From an uncultured Clostridia bacterium (GTDB lineage Bacteria; Bacillota; Clostridia; Christensenellales; UBA1242), in assembly GCA_944350115.1 (NCBI GenBank), contig CALVNZ010000005.1:1-64000 (forward strand): 64,000 nucleotides of DNA, given 5' to 3'. The notes beneath the pieces are model-generated. The model did no database searches, was not told where the DNA came from, and saw nothing but the letters and a program-made list of their open reading frames with translations. This document shows positions 37,008 through 45,833 of the stretch, piece after piece. The stretch's first letter is position 1. Every line of letters begins with the position of its first letter. A program made the translations under genes and the position numbers.

Positions 37008-37031
37008 GGGTCTTGACATAGACCCTTTTTT
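37008..37031 (+). terminator. degV terminator with a promoter element in its loop
   Basis: GGGTCT (37008-37013) and AGACCC (37020-37025) form the stem, with T residues from 37026. The loop sequence supplies most of the next gene's TTGACA. Confidence 0.8.
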
Positions 37032-37041
37032 GATATAAAAT
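37013..37041 (+). promoter_or_regulatory. Promoter overlapping the degV terminator
   Basis: TTGACA (37013-37018), 17-nt spacer, TAAAAT (37036-37041). The -35 box is in the terminator loop, and the spacer holds the right stem and T-tract. Confidence 0.75.
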
Positions 37042-37067
37042 TTTTTCATTGATTTTAAGGAGAAAAA

Positions 37068-38114
37068 ATGAAAAAATTTAAAGTAAACACTGGCATTCCA
37101 GAAGAAATTTTTGTCAAAATGCAAGAAGAAGATTTTGAAAGACTTTATGGTTGTATAGTGGCGGGTCAAGAAGCTTATATAGCAATTGTGAAAGGTTTAG
37201 ATTTGATTAGAAGCCAGTTAAAAGATGTCGTTTTTGATCAAACCCATATGATTAATGTCACAACAAAAGCATCGTTTGTGAATAAAGATGGGAAATATGT
37301 TATAGGAGTTTTGGCAGAAGATACTTATAAAAAAATTTTGGATTTGACAAAAATGATTCAGAGTCTTATAGATGCCAAAAAAAGAATAAAGCCATATTCA
37401 AAACAAGATGTTTTGAAAGCCTTAAAAGCAAATGCTTTTTTGGGCTTACTTAATGATGACGCAATTTTAACAATAAAATCAGTTGGGGGGATTTTAACGT
37501 ATTTTTTTGATAAAAAACAAGTTCATTTTACTGAAAAGCAAAGCTTTTCATTGCAAAATTGTGAAGGAGTATATGATATTATAAAAAAATTGATGCCAGC
37601 ACTCAATCCAATAGAATTGTTTGTTAAAGATTATGTAAAACGTGAAAAATTGAAATTGAAAGTAACAAAACATCAAGAATTACAAGCGCAAAATTCACAA
37701 AATAATGAAGAGAAAGATAGTAAACAATCTGAAACAAAAAACCTGAGCACAGTTTTAACTAGAGAAGAAAGAATAGCTCAAATGGGTAGAACATTAACTT
37801 TATGCGAAATCATGATGAGTGATTGTAAAATTGCAATCGAAAAAGGTTTGGATTTTGGCCCGGCACAAAAAGCGTTGCAAAGAATCGAAGATAGATTGTT
37901 TTTAAATCCAAAATTAAATCCGTATAACTATCTAGAAATAGAAAGCGGTTTATACAAAACAGACGACAATGGATTTTATGTTATTAACCCAAATATAAGT
38001 GATAAAGATCTTAAAACATTTGAAGAAAACATCAAAAAAGCTAGACATGACGCTGACATTGTTCAAGAAAGTTTTTATGACAAAAATGTTCCTGAATTTT
38101 TATTTGAAAAATAG
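37068..38114 (+). CDS. Hypothetical protein, 348 aa
   Basis: I do not recognise this protein. It has no signal peptide or membrane segment. The first 200 residues look mixed helical. A Gln/Asn/Lys/Glu-rich low-complexity linker sits near 200-225, and a second helical region follows. AAGGAG precedes the ATG. It is monocistronic, between its own promoter and a terminator that begins at its stop codon. Confidence 0.7.
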   Translation: MKKFKVNTGIPEEIFVKMQEEDFERLYGCIVAGQEAYIAIVKGLDLIRSQLKDVVFDQTHMINVTTKASFVNKDGKYVIGVLAEDTYKKILDLTKMIQSLIDAKKRIKPYSKQDVLKALKANAFLGLLNDDAILTIKSVGGILTYFFDKKQVHFTEKQSFSLQNCEGVYDIIKKLMPALNPIELFVKDYVKREKLKLKVTKHQELQAQNSQNNEEKDSKQSETKNLSTVLTREERIAQMGRTLTLCEIMMSDCKIAIEKGLDFGPAQKALQRIEDRLFLNPKLNPYNYLEIESGLYKTDDNGFYVINPNISDKDLKTFEENIKKARHDADIVQESFYDKNVPEFLFEK

Positions 38115-38132
38115 GCTAATGCCTATTTTTTC
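38107..38132 (+). terminator. Terminator containing the upstream stop codon
   Basis: AAAAATAGGC pairs with GCCTATTTTT around a TAAT loop. The TAG stop of the 348-aa gene is inside the left stem. Confidence 0.85.
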
Positions 38133-38133
38133 T

Positions 38134-38161
38134 TTGCGTTTTTAATTAATTATGCTAAACT
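38134..38161 (+). promoter_or_regulatory. Promoter of the HIT-rnhA operon
   Basis: TTGCGT (38134-38139), 16-nt spacer, TAAACT (38156-38161). Confidence 0.55.
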
Positions 38162-38180
38162 CATAAAAAGGAGAGATTTT

Positions 38181-38585
38181 ATGAAAGATTGTATTTTTTG
38201 TAAAATTGTAAAAGGTGATGTGCCTTGCTATAAAATTTATGAAGACAAAGACATCATTGCTTTTTTAGATATAGCAAATGATGTGCCAGGGCACACCTTG
38301 GTTTTGCCAAAAAAACATGTTTTAGATTTAGATGATTGTGACGAAATTTTGTATAAAAAAGTTATGCTAACATGCAAGAAAATTTCAAGACATTATTTAG
38401 GAAAAGGATTTGAAGGTGTTAATTTGGTGTCAAATTGTAAACCTTGTTCTGGTCAAGAAGTTTCACATTTTCATGTGCATATTATTCCAAGAAAGGAAAA
38501 TGATGGGGCTAAACTTACATTGACTCCTGCCAATAAAAAAGAAAATCTAGAAGAGCTTGTTAAAAAGTTGAGGATTGGCAATTGA
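38181..38585 (+). CDS. HIT family nucleotide-binding protein
   Basis: The protein has 134 aa. The N-terminal CIFCKIVKGDVPC and the histidine triad HFHVHIIPR (about residue 96) define the HIT/HINT family of purine nucleotide phosphoramidases. AAAGGAG precedes the ATG. The stop codon overlaps the TTG start of rnhA, so the two are co-translated. The cellular substrate is not known for this branch. Confidence 0.94.
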   Translation: MKDCIFCKIVKGDVPCYKIYEDKDIIAFLDIANDVPGHTLVLPKKHVLDLDDCDEILYKKVMLTCKKISRHYLGKGFEGVNLVSNCKPCSGQEVSHFHVHIIPRKENDGAKLTLTPANKKENLEELVKKLRIGN

Positions 38586-39037
38586 AAAAGGTTGTGTTAT
38601 ATTCAGATGGCGCATGTTCTGGAAACCCTGGGATTGGCGGTTGGGCAACTATTTTGCAAAGTGGAAAGCATGAAAAAGTGCTTTCTGGTGGAGAAAAATT
38701 GACGACAAATAATCGTATGGAATTGTTGGGAGTCATAAGTGGATTTGAAGCTTTAAAAGAACCATGCCAAGTCGATGTTTACAGTGACTCCGCTTATGTT
38801 GTCAATGCTTTTTTAGAGGATTGGATAAGTTTTTGGCTTCTTAACAATTGGACAACAAAAGGTAAAAAGCCCGTGCAAAATATTGAACTGTGGCAAAGGC
38901 TTTTAAATGCAAAACAAAATCATATTGTCACATGGCACAAAGTCAAAGGCCACGCTGACAATGAATTAAACAATAGATGCGATGCTATTGCAAGAAGTGA
39001 AATCGCGAAACTAAAAAATGAAGAAAATAAAAGCTAA
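38582..39037 (+). CDS. rnhA: Ribonuclease HI
   Basis: RNase HI degrades the RNA strand of RNA-DNA hybrids. The protein has 151 aa. The catalytic DEDD residues are visible: Asp in YSDGACSGNPG, Glu in NNRMELLG, Asp in YSDSAYV, and Asp in NNRCDAIA, with the His of KGHADN. It starts with TTG at 38582, overlapping the HIT stop. The TAA is inside a bidirectional terminator shared with the convergent DUF4364 gene. Confidence 0.96.
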   Translation: MKKVVLYSDGACSGNPGIGGWATILQSGKHEKVLSGGEKLTTNNRMELLGVISGFEALKEPCQVDVYSDSAYVVNAFLEDWISFWLLNNWTTKGKKPVQNIELWQRLLNAKQNHIVTWHKVKGHADNELNNRCDAIARSEIAKLKNEENKS

Positions 39038-39056
39038 GTTAAACTTAGCTTTTTTA
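39029..39056. terminator. Bidirectional terminator
   Basis: AAAGCTAAGTTTAACTTAGCTTT-type palindrome (split by a short loop) flanked by A and T runs. It serves rnhA on the plus strand and the DUF4364 gene on the minus strand, and includes the rnhA stop. Confidence 0.85.
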
Positions 39057-39614
39057 ATCTGTGTTGACAAGATTTTCATATACATATTCATAAACATTAG
39101 GTGCTTGTCTTTTCCATTTTTGATCGGCTTCAATTGCGCTTTGTCGTGATGGAGCTTTTATTTTTATTTCAAACATTGGTGTTGAAATCATTGGTTCATA
39201 AATTCGCAAAGTAACGGTATAAGAACCATCTTCATTTTTAACATATGTTGATGTGTATTCTTGAGATGTTTTAACTGATAGTTTGTTTTGTTTGACATAT
39301 TCCGTCATTCTTTCGCGAAGTTCATAAGGCACTCTTAAATATAATTGTGCAAGGCACTCTCTTCCAGCGTAGGTGATAGAATAAAGTTCATCATTTTCAG
39401 CATTTTCTGTTTTATATAAAAATCCAGAATCACATAAATCAACAATTATTGCGACACAATCCATGTAACTTATCCAGTCATTTTCTATTGAGCAAATGTC
39501 TAAAATTGAGTTTTTAGTTAAGGGTATTTCCATTTTTTCCATGAAAAAAAGCAAGGTGAGCTTAGTGCGAACCTTTTCTTCATTGTTAATTTCTTCTGAA
39601 ATAAAATTTTCCAT
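39054..39614 (-). CDS. DUF4364 family protein
   Basis: The protein has 186 aa. The N-terminal half is a winged-helix-like module (KLTLLFFMEKMEIPLTKNSI and the following helices) that matches the DUF4364 family of Firmicutes, often called a putative regulator. The C-terminal half is beta-rich. There is no membrane segment. The function is not established. It converges with rnhA and diverges from the hypothetical gene at 39703. Confidence 0.82.
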   Translation of the reverse strand: MENFISEEINNEEKVRTKLTLLFFMEKMEIPLTKNSILDICSIENDWISYMDCVAIIVDLCDSGFLYKTENAENDELYSITYAGRECLAQLYLRVPYELRERMTEYVKQNKLSVKTSQEYTSTYVKNEDGSYTVTLRIYEPMISTPMFEIKIKAPSRQSAIEADQKWKRQAPNVYEYVYENLVNTD

Positions 39615-39702
39615 GGATTTATAATAGCAGTTTTTTTATAATAATGCAAATTTTTTGTTGTTTTTTATTTGAATTATGCTAAAATATATAAGAGGCAAAG
39701 TT

Positions 39703-40515
39703 ATGGAAGTAAAAAATTTTATTAATTTATGTGATGAATTAATATCTACGAAATTGCTTTTTGCAGATAAAAAAATTAATGACTTGTTGGAAGCTGTTGC
39801 TAGCACGCCAGAAGTTTATGAACTTTTGTCGGACTGCATGAACAGTTTTAATAAAGAGCGTGAGTTTGAAAAGGCTTTTACAAAAGATGCACAAGGCAAT
39901 AAGGCGTTTGTTATGCCAAAAGAAGAATACAAAGTTTTGGCCTTGGTTTTTTGCCTGCTTGCTGACATTGGAAAAGGGAAGTTGCAATTTAACCAACTTA
40001 TTTTAGATTATTTTAGTGAAGATGGAAGACTGGATGGGACAAAATTTATGCAAACAGTGATTGTTCCTTTTAAAAATTTAATAAGCGAGGCATTTGGAAT
40101 CAAGGAAGACCAAGCTGACATTGAACAGCCTGAAAAAGAAATTTTAATGAGTGAGGTTGAAGAGGAAGAACTTTCACCACAGCAAAGACTTAAAGTTGTT
40201 CCGTTTCCAATAGAACGAGCTTCAAATTATTTAAAAGATCCAAGTGGAGTTTGCCAAACTTTTATTATGGCAAAAGATGTTGCCGTTGAAATCGTCGAGA
40301 GATTGGAGCAAGAGCGTTTGGATGAACAAAAAAGAGATTGTATGCTCATATGTCATTGTATAATTATAGCTTGCATTGAACAAGATTTTGATTTGTTAAA
40401 TGGGCTTGTTTGTGGCATCAAATATGCGGGGAAAGGCGTTAAAGCAATAAGACAAAATCTGCGCGAACTAGATGACATTATCAATCGTCAAATAAACCAC
40501 GAATCAAAATTTTAA
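39703..40515 (+). CDS. Hypothetical protein, 270 aa
   Basis: I do not recognise this protein. It is soluble and helical, with an acidic Glu-rich patch near residues 140-155. I chose ATG 39703 because AGAGG lies 8 nt upstream. An in-frame ATG at 39676 overlaps the probable -10 region (TATGCTAAAAT) and lacks a ribosome binding site. It converges with ylbJ, with a 4-nt overlap of the ends. Confidence 0.65.
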   Translation: MEVKNFINLCDELISTKLLFADKKINDLLEAVASTPEVYELLSDCMNSFNKEREFEKAFTKDAQGNKAFVMPKEEYKVLALVFCLLADIGKGKLQFNQLILDYFSEDGRLDGTKFMQTVIVPFKNLISEAFGIKEDQADIEQPEKEILMSEVEEEELSPQQRLKVVPFPIERASNYLKDPSGVCQTFIMAKDVAVEIVERLEQERLDEQKRDCMLICHCIIIACIEQDFDLLNGLVCGIKYAGKGVKAIRQNLRELDDIINRQINHESKF

Positions 40516-41429
40516 ATGCTAATTAAAACAAATGTTAAAAAGGCTGATATTAAACCTTGTGAAAATTTTTGAACTGAAAATAGCCAGGTTGGCATTTTCA
40601 GTTTTTTTAACATCGCTTTTGATTGCATAATTGTTGAAAAGCCTCCAAAACTTATCAAAAAACTGCAAATTATGCAAGCTAAATTAGGGGGGAGATTTGC
40701 ACTGTCAATGCAACCCCTTGTCAGTTCAATCATGCCTTCAAAAAGGGGTTTGATGTTGGCTGGCAACAAACTAAGAATTGGGTTTAAAGCGTCAATAATT
40801 ATAAAAAACAGGCAGATGATGGCGCCAACATTTAATGCAGCGATAACTGAAGACGAAACAATTTCTCCAAAACTAGAACTGGTTTTTTTAGAAGCTGATT
40901 GTTTGTTTAAATTTTCTATTTCTTTAACTTTGATGTTTTTATATATAAGCCCATTGATTAAAGCAGATAAAATATGTGAAAAAAATAAAACAGCGCCAAT
41001 CGTTGCATTGCCAAGTAATATTGTTCCCACTGTTCCAATAATAAACATTGGCCCCGAGTTAGAACAAAACGCAGACATTTTAAAAGCTTGTGAGCGCGAT
41101 ATCTCTCCTTTTTCATATAAGTCAGCAGTCATTTTAGAACCAACGGGATAGCCTGCCATTATGCTCATTAAAAAAACATAGCTACTAGACGAGCTTGTCC
41201 CATAAAATTTTTGAAAGACCTTTCCCAAAGGTTTGCAAATTTTTTCCAAAGCGCCTAAATCAATGATAAGACTTGTTATGATCATGAAAGGCAAAGTGCA
41301 CGGCAAAACATTGATTGCAAAAGCAGACAAGCCGTTTAAGGCGGAATTAATAAAGCGTTCGGGAGATGTTGCAATCAAGATTGCCAAGCAAACTAAAAGA
41401 AATGTCAGCAAAAATTTAAAATTTTTCAA
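40512..41429 (-). CDS. ylbJ: Sporulation integral membrane protein YlbJ
   Basis: The protein has 305 aa with about eight membrane segments. It belongs to the nucleoside-recognition (Gate) domain family. The conserved SIMAGYPVGSKMTADLYEKGEIS and SAFCSNSGPMFIIGTVG segments match YlbJ, which is needed for spore cortex formation in B. subtilis. I chose a TTG at 41429 because GAGG lies 5 nt upstream; an in-frame ATG (41447) and TTG (41465) lie further upstream, inside the divergent pta promoter. It is divergent from pta-ackA. Confidence 0.82.
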   Translation of the reverse strand: MKNFKFLLTFLLVCLAILIATSPERFINSALNGLSAFAINVLPCTLPFMIITSLIIDLGALEKICKPLGKVFQKFYGTSSSSSYVFLMSIMAGYPVGSKMTADLYEKGEISRSQAFKMSAFCSNSGPMFIIGTVGTILLGNATIGAVLFFSHILSALINGLIYKNIKVKEIENLNKQSASKKTSSSFGEIVSSSVIAALNVGAIICLFFIIIDALNPILSLLPANIKPLFEGMIELTRGCIDSANLPPNLACIICSFLISFGGFSTIMQSKAMLKKLKMPTWLFSVQKFSQGLISAFLTFVLISI

Positions 41430-41447
41430 AATAACCTCGCAAAGCAT

Positions 41448-41477
41448 TTGACAGTTTGCAAACAAATTTTTTATACT
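41448..41477 (+). promoter_or_regulatory. pta-ackA promoter
   Basis: TTGACA (41448-41453), 18-nt spacer, TATACT (41472-41477). It is followed by an AT-rich leader of about 45 nt. Confidence 0.75.
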
Positions 41478-41530
41478 AATTATGTTTACTAAAAAGTAAT
41501 ATAAAATATTAATAATTAAGGAAAATAACT

Positions 41531-42514
41531 ATGTTCAATATTAAGAAGTTATACGCTAAAGCTCGCGCAAAAGGCAAGACCATCGTCTTTCCAGAAGCAG
41601 GGTTTAGCGATAGAATTATAAGTGCTGTTAAAATTTTAGCGAAAAAGAAAATTTGCACGCCAATTTTAATTGGCGATGAATCAAGTTTAGTTATTAGAGA
41701 TAAAAGTCTTGTCAATTTTACAATTATGAATCCAAAAACTAGCCCGCTTAAAAACAAAGTTGCAAAGCATATTTTGTCAAAAAGAAAAGATGCAGGCTTG
41801 ACTTTAGCAGAAGCAGAAAATTTGGCTTTAGATCCATATTATTTTGCGACTGCAATTGTCGATATGGACATTGCAGACGGAATGGTTTGTGGGGCAGAAA
41901 CATCAACAGCAAATTCAATTCGTCCTGCTTTGCAAATTATTAAAGCGAACAAAAAAGGCGGTTTGGTTTCGTCATCAGTTTTGCTTTTTGGCAGAAACAA
42001 TTTCTTAAAAGGAAAAGAACTTTTGCTTTCAGATTGTGGTTTGGTTATTAATCCAACTAGTGAACAACTTGCGGTGATAGCAGATCAAACAGTTGAAACA
42101 GCCAAAATGCTGGATTTGGATGCACCAAAAGTGGCGTTCTTGTCCTTTTCTACAAAGGGAAGCGCAAAGGGAGAGCTTGTAGAAAAAGTTCAAAAAGCGG
42201 CAAAATTATTTTCAAAACCAGGGGTTATCAGTGATGGTGAACTGCAAATTGATGCTGCTTTAAAACCAGAAGTCGCAAGTTTAAAAACGCCAAATAGTCA
42301 AATCAAAGGCGATGCGAACATTTTGATTTTCCCAGATTTAAATTCTGGAAACATCACATACAAATCTATGCAATCACTTGGTGGATTGAATGCGGTTGGA
42401 CCTATTATGCAAGGTCTTAAAAAGCCGGTTAATGACGTTTCAAGAGGTTGTACGGTTGAAGATATCGTGACAACAACAGCCATCACAGTTTTACAAGTAA
42501 AGGAGAAAAAATAA
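41531..42514 (+). CDS. pta: Phosphate acetyltransferase
   Basis: Pta converts acetyl-CoA and phosphate to acetyl phosphate. The protein has 327 aa, the short single-domain form usual in Firmicutes. Motifs include FPEAGFSDRI near the start, ADGMVCGAETSTANSIRPALQII (about 115), and NILIFPDLNSGNITYKSMQ (about 256). Its stop overlaps ackA by 1 nt, so the acetate/ATP fermentation pair is coupled. This implies substrate-level ATP production from acetyl-CoA, as expected for an anaerobe. Confidence 0.95.
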   Translation: MFNIKKLYAKARAKGKTIVFPEAGFSDRIISAVKILAKKKICTPILIGDESSLVIRDKSLVNFTIMNPKTSPLKNKVAKHILSKRKDAGLTLAEAENLALDPYYFATAIVDMDIADGMVCGAETSTANSIRPALQIIKANKKGGLVSSSVLLFGRNNFLKGKELLLSDCGLVINPTSEQLAVIADQTVETAKMLDLDAPKVAFLSFSTKGSAKGELVEKVQKAAKLFSKPGVISDGELQIDAALKPEVASLKTPNSQIKGDANILIFPDLNSGNITYKSMQSLGGLNAVGPIMQGLKKPVNDVSRGCTVEDIVTTTAITVLQVKEKK

Positions 42515-43719
42515 TGAAAGTTTTAATAATCAATGCAGGATCAAGTTCCATCAAATTTCAACTTTTTGAAATGGATGATGAAAGCATTATAGCAAAAGGG
42601 AATTGTCAAAAAATAGGGCTTTCTGATCCATTTATTGAGTATAAAGCCAAAGGGAAGGAACTAGTTGAAAAGGCAAATATGCCAAACCATACGGAAGCAT
42701 TAAAAGTTATTCTTGAAAAATTGACAAAAGGTGACCTTGCCGTAATTAAATCGTTTGATGAGATTTCAGCTGTTGGACATCGTTGCGTGCATGGTGGTTG
42801 GATGTATTTTGAATCAGAACCTTTGACAAAACAACTTATTCAAAATTTGGAAGAAATGAAAGAAGTTTCTCCGCTTCATGCAAGTGCAAATATTGCAGGA
42901 ATGGTGGGCTGTTTAAATGTCATGCCAAACACGCCACAAGTCGTTGTTTTTGACACAGCATTTCATTCAACAATGCCACCACAAGCTTATATGTATGGCA
43001 TTAAATATGAAGATTATAAAAAATATCATGTGAGAAAATATGGATTCCATGGGACAAGTCATAGATTTATTTCACAAGAAGTTGCAAAAGTTATGGGTAA
43101 GAAACCAGAAGAACTAAAAATTATTTCTTGTCATATTGGAAACGGCTCATCGATCACTGCAATTAAAAATGGAAAATGCGTTGACACAACAATGGGCTTT
43201 ACGCCTTTGGAAGGGGTGATGATGGGAACTCGTTCTGGGGATATTGATCCAACGGTTGTTTCTTTCCTTGGCAAAAAGAAAGGATTAAACGCAGAACAAA
43301 TGGTTGACTATCTTAACAAAGAATGCGGTGTTCTTGGCATTTCAGGCAAAAGCAGTGATATGCGTGACATCAACAAACTTGTTGAAGAAAAAGATGAACG
43401 AGCAATTTTAGCAAGAGATATGCTGTTTTATAGAATTGCAAAACATGTTGGTGCAATGCTCACTGTTTTAAATGGCGCTGACGCAATCGTATTTACAGCA
43501 GGGCTTGGCGAAAATCAAGAAGATTTGCGTGAATATGTTATGGACAAGCTTGCCTATGTTGGTGTTAAGTTTGACCGTAAAAAGAATTTGACATTGCCAC
43601 GAGGAACTATTGAAGAACTTTCAACTTCGGATTCAGCAATCAGAGTGTTTAGAATTCCAACGAACGAAGAATTGTTGATTGCTCGTGACACATTAAAAGT
43701 TTCAGGACTTAAAAAATAA
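42514..43719 (+). CDS. ackA: Acetate kinase
   Basis: Acetate kinase makes ATP and acetate from acetyl phosphate. The protein has 401 aa. The N-terminal INAGSSSIKFQLFEM, GHRCVHGG, the catalytic region RKYGFHGTSHRF, and GNGSSITAI with MGFTPLEGVMMGTRSGDIDP are all present. The ribosome binding site AAAGGAG lies in the end of pta. The two genes form the operon. Confidence 0.97.
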   Translation: MKVLIINAGSSSIKFQLFEMDDESIIAKGNCQKIGLSDPFIEYKAKGKELVEKANMPNHTEALKVILEKLTKGDLAVIKSFDEISAVGHRCVHGGWMYFESEPLTKQLIQNLEEMKEVSPLHASANIAGMVGCLNVMPNTPQVVVFDTAFHSTMPPQAYMYGIKYEDYKKYHVRKYGFHGTSHRFISQEVAKVMGKKPEELKIISCHIGNGSSITAIKNGKCVDTTMGFTPLEGVMMGTRSGDIDPTVVSFLGKKKGLNAEQMVDYLNKECGVLGISGKSSDMRDINKLVEEKDERAILARDMLFYRIAKHVGAMLTVLNGADAIVFTAGLGENQEDLREYVMDKLAYVGVKFDRKKNLTLPRGTIEELSTSDSAIRVFRIPTNEELLIARDTLKVSGLKK

Positions 43720-43732
43720 AGTTAAAATTTGC

Positions 43733-43761
43733 TTGACAAATTAATCACAAATCAATATAAT
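43733..43761 (+). promoter_or_regulatory. rpmF promoter, full consensus
   Basis: TTGACA (43733-43738), 17-nt spacer, TATAAT (43756-43761). This is one of the strongest sigma-A promoters in the window, and a good AAGGAGG leader follows. Confidence 0.9.
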
Positions 43762-43793
43762 TATGAAGAATATAAAACTATAAGGAGGAAATC

Positions 43794-43988
43794 ATGGCTG
43801 TTCCAAAGGGTAAGGTATCCAAAGCGAGAAGAAATGCAAGAAACTCAGCTAACTTTAAGGCAACCGCTCCAACACTCGTTGAGTGCCCACAATGCCACGA
43901 AATGAAAGCACCTCATGCTGCTTGCAAAAAATGCGGAACTTATAAAAACGAAACCGTAATTGAAGTGGATAAGAAGAAAAAGAAATAA
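43794..43988 (+). CDS. rpmF: 50S ribosomal protein L32
   Basis: The protein has 64 aa. It begins MAVPKGKVSKARRNAR and has a zinc ribbon with CPQC and CKKC, the zinc-containing (C+) form. The Lys-rich C-terminus is longer than usual. AGGAGG precedes the ATG. In many Firmicutes rpmF follows a DUF177 (YceD) gene and precedes plsX; here DUF177 is absent but plsX is still next. Confidence 0.97.
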   Translation: MAVPKGKVSKARRNARNSANFKATAPTLVECPQCHEMKAPHAACKKCGTYKNETVIEVDKKKKK

Positions 43989-44000
43989 ATTTGAAATTGA

Positions 44001-44036
44001 AAGTTTTTAAATGCTTTTAAAAACTAGGTTTTTTGC
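44001..44036 (+). terminator. rpmF terminator
   Basis: AGTTTTTAAA pairs with TTTTAAAAACT around a TGC loop, followed after AGG by six T. The stem is AT-only and probably weak. Confidence 0.5.
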
Positions 44037-44095
44037 AATAAAACACAATTTGTAGTGGGTTGTATGACATAATTCAAACTATATATTGTTAAATT

Positions 44096-44129
44096 AAAAA
44101 TAAGTAAAATCGCTTTACTTATTTTTTTT
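44096..44129 (+). terminator. Strong terminator upstream of plsX
   Basis: AAATAAGTAAA pairs with TTTACTTATTT around an ATCGC loop, followed by more T. With the previous hairpin it separates rpmF from plsX. I see no gene between 43989 and 44175. Confidence 0.85.
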
Positions 44130-44175
44130 ATTTAATTATACTTTAATTATTAAATAAGCGAACTGAGAGGTCAAG

Positions 44176-45186
44176 ATGAAAATTGTTGTTGATGCTTTTG
44201 GTGGAGATAATGCTCCAAAGGAAATAATCGAGGGAGTTTTGCTTGGAATTCAAAGACATCCTGAGGTCGATTTTATTTTAACAGGCGACAAGGAAAAAAT
44301 TGAAGCTGAACTTGCGGGCAGAAATTTGGACAAAATTGAAATTGTTCATGCTCCAAAAGTTATCACAAATGATGATGTGCCAACAGAAGCGATTAGAAAA
44401 ATGGAAGATTCTTCGCTTGTGAAAGCTTTTGACATTTTAAAAACCAGAGATGATGTTGATGCAATGATTTCTGCTGGTTCGACAGGCGCTATTTTGACCG
44501 GTGCTATCATGAAAATTGGAAGAATAAAGGGTATAACAAGGCCGGCACTTGCTCCTGTTTTGCCAACAAAAGTTTCAAACAAAGATGTCTTGCTTTGTGA
44601 CAGTGGAGCGAACATTGATTGCAAACCTATCAATCTTTATCATTTTGCACTTATGGCGTCCGCTTATTACTCAATTTTGTATGGCGTGTCAAAACCAAAA
44701 GTTGGACTTTTGAATGTCGGTGTAGAAGAACACAAAGGCAACGATTTGACAAGAGAAGCTTATGCTTTGATGAAAAACAGCGATTTAAATTTTGTTGGAA
44801 ATGTTGAAGCAAGAGAATATATGTCAGGAAATATTGATGTCATGATTGCAGAAGGGTTTGCTGGGAATGTTTTGCTTAAAGCATCAGAAGGCGCTGTTAT
44901 GGCTGTGTTATCATTACTTAAAAAATCAATAAAAAGCCATTTATCATCAAAAATTGGCGCACTGTTTATGAGCAAAACTTTTAAAGAGTTAAAAGGCAGA
45001 ATGGATGTGCTGGGCAAACATGGTGGATCGCCATTTTTAGGCGTTAAAAAACTAGTGATGAAAAACCATGGCTCTTGTGGGAGAGAAAACATCGCTTCTT
45101 CAATTGAGCAAGCAATTTTACTACACAACAACAAACTTATTGAAAAAATTGAAAATGCTTTATCTAAAACAGGTGATGAGTCATGA
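44176..45186 (+). CDS. plsX: Phosphate acyltransferase PlsX
   Basis: PlsX makes acyl-phosphate from acyl-ACP for phospholipid synthesis at the membrane surface. The protein has 336 aa. The start KIVVDAFGGDNAPKEIIEG and the later AMISAGSTGAILTGA and AEGFAGNVLLKASEG are diagnostic. AGAGGT precedes the ATG. The stop overlaps the rnc ATG (ATGA). The usual fabD/fabG/acpP genes between plsX and rnc are missing here, so fatty acid synthesis genes must be elsewhere. Confidence 0.96.
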   Translation: MKIVVDAFGGDNAPKEIIEGVLLGIQRHPEVDFILTGDKEKIEAELAGRNLDKIEIVHAPKVITNDDVPTEAIRKMEDSSLVKAFDILKTRDDVDAMISAGSTGAILTGAIMKIGRIKGITRPALAPVLPTKVSNKDVLLCDSGANIDCKPINLYHFALMASAYYSILYGVSKPKVGLLNVGVEEHKGNDLTREAYALMKNSDLNFVGNVEAREYMSGNIDVMIAEGFAGNVLLKASEGAVMAVLSLLKKSIKSHLSSKIGALFMSKTFKELKGRMDVLGKHGGSPFLGVKKLVMKNHGSCGRENIASSIEQAILLHNNKLIEKIENALSKTGDES

Positions 45187-45803
45187 TTGAAAAAAAGCTA
45201 GGTTATAAATTCAAAGATAAATCACTTTTGGACAGAGCGTTGACGCATGCTTCAAAATCTTCAATTAATTATGAGCGTTTGGAGTTTTTAGGAGACAGCA
45301 TACTTGACTTTTTAGTTGGCGAATACTTGTTCAAAGCGACAAACGAAAAAGAAGGCTATTTGACGGTTAGACGAAGTCATTTTGTTTCAGAAAACTATTT
45401 AGCAACAATTTTTGACAAACTTGAACTGCAACAAGACATTCAAATGGGAAAAAGTATGAAAAATTCTGTGCCAAAAGCAGTGAAAGCGGATGTCGTTGAG
45501 TCAATTATTGCTGCGATTTATTTAGATGGCGGATTAAATTTTGCCCGTAAATTTATTGAAAAGAATTTCGAACTTGGCACATTCCAACAAGTCGAAAATG
45601 ACAATTATAAAAGTCAACTTCAAGAGCTTGTCCAAGCAGGTTTCAAGTGTGCGATTAAATACGAAACTGAAAAAGTTGAAAACGGCTATGAGGCAACATT
45701 TTGCATGGACGAAGACAAAATTTGCACTGGTTTTGGGAAAGACAAGCAATCAGCCGAACAAGACTGTGCAAAAAAAGCAATAAAAATTTTGTTTAAGGTT
45801 TAA
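45183..45803 (+). CDS. rnc: Ribonuclease III
   Basis: RNase III cleaves double-stranded RNA in rRNA and mRNA processing. The protein has 206 aa, slightly short for the family. The signature RLEFLGDSILDFLVGEYLF (about residue 38) holds the catalytic Glu/Asp, with VKADVVESIIAAIYLDGG near residue 103. The C-terminal double-stranded RNA-binding domain (about 140-206) is present. It overlaps plsX and precedes smc by 30 nt. Confidence 0.96.
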   Translation: MIEKKLGYKFKDKSLLDRALTHASKSSINYERLEFLGDSILDFLVGEYLFKATNEKEGYLTVRRSHFVSENYLATIFDKLELQQDIQMGKSMKNSVPKAVKADVVESIIAAIYLDGGLNFARKFIEKNFELGTFQQVENDNYKSQLQELVQAGFKCAIKYETEKVENGYEATFCMDEDKICTGFGKDKQSAEQDCAKKAIKILFKV

Positions 45804-45833
45804 CAAAAGAAAATAATTAAAAGGCAGGCAAGC

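Noticed and set aside
44096-44175. A FapR operator before plsX
   Set aside because: The AT-rich palindromes here are explained by a terminator hairpin, and no convincing FapR half-sites are seen.
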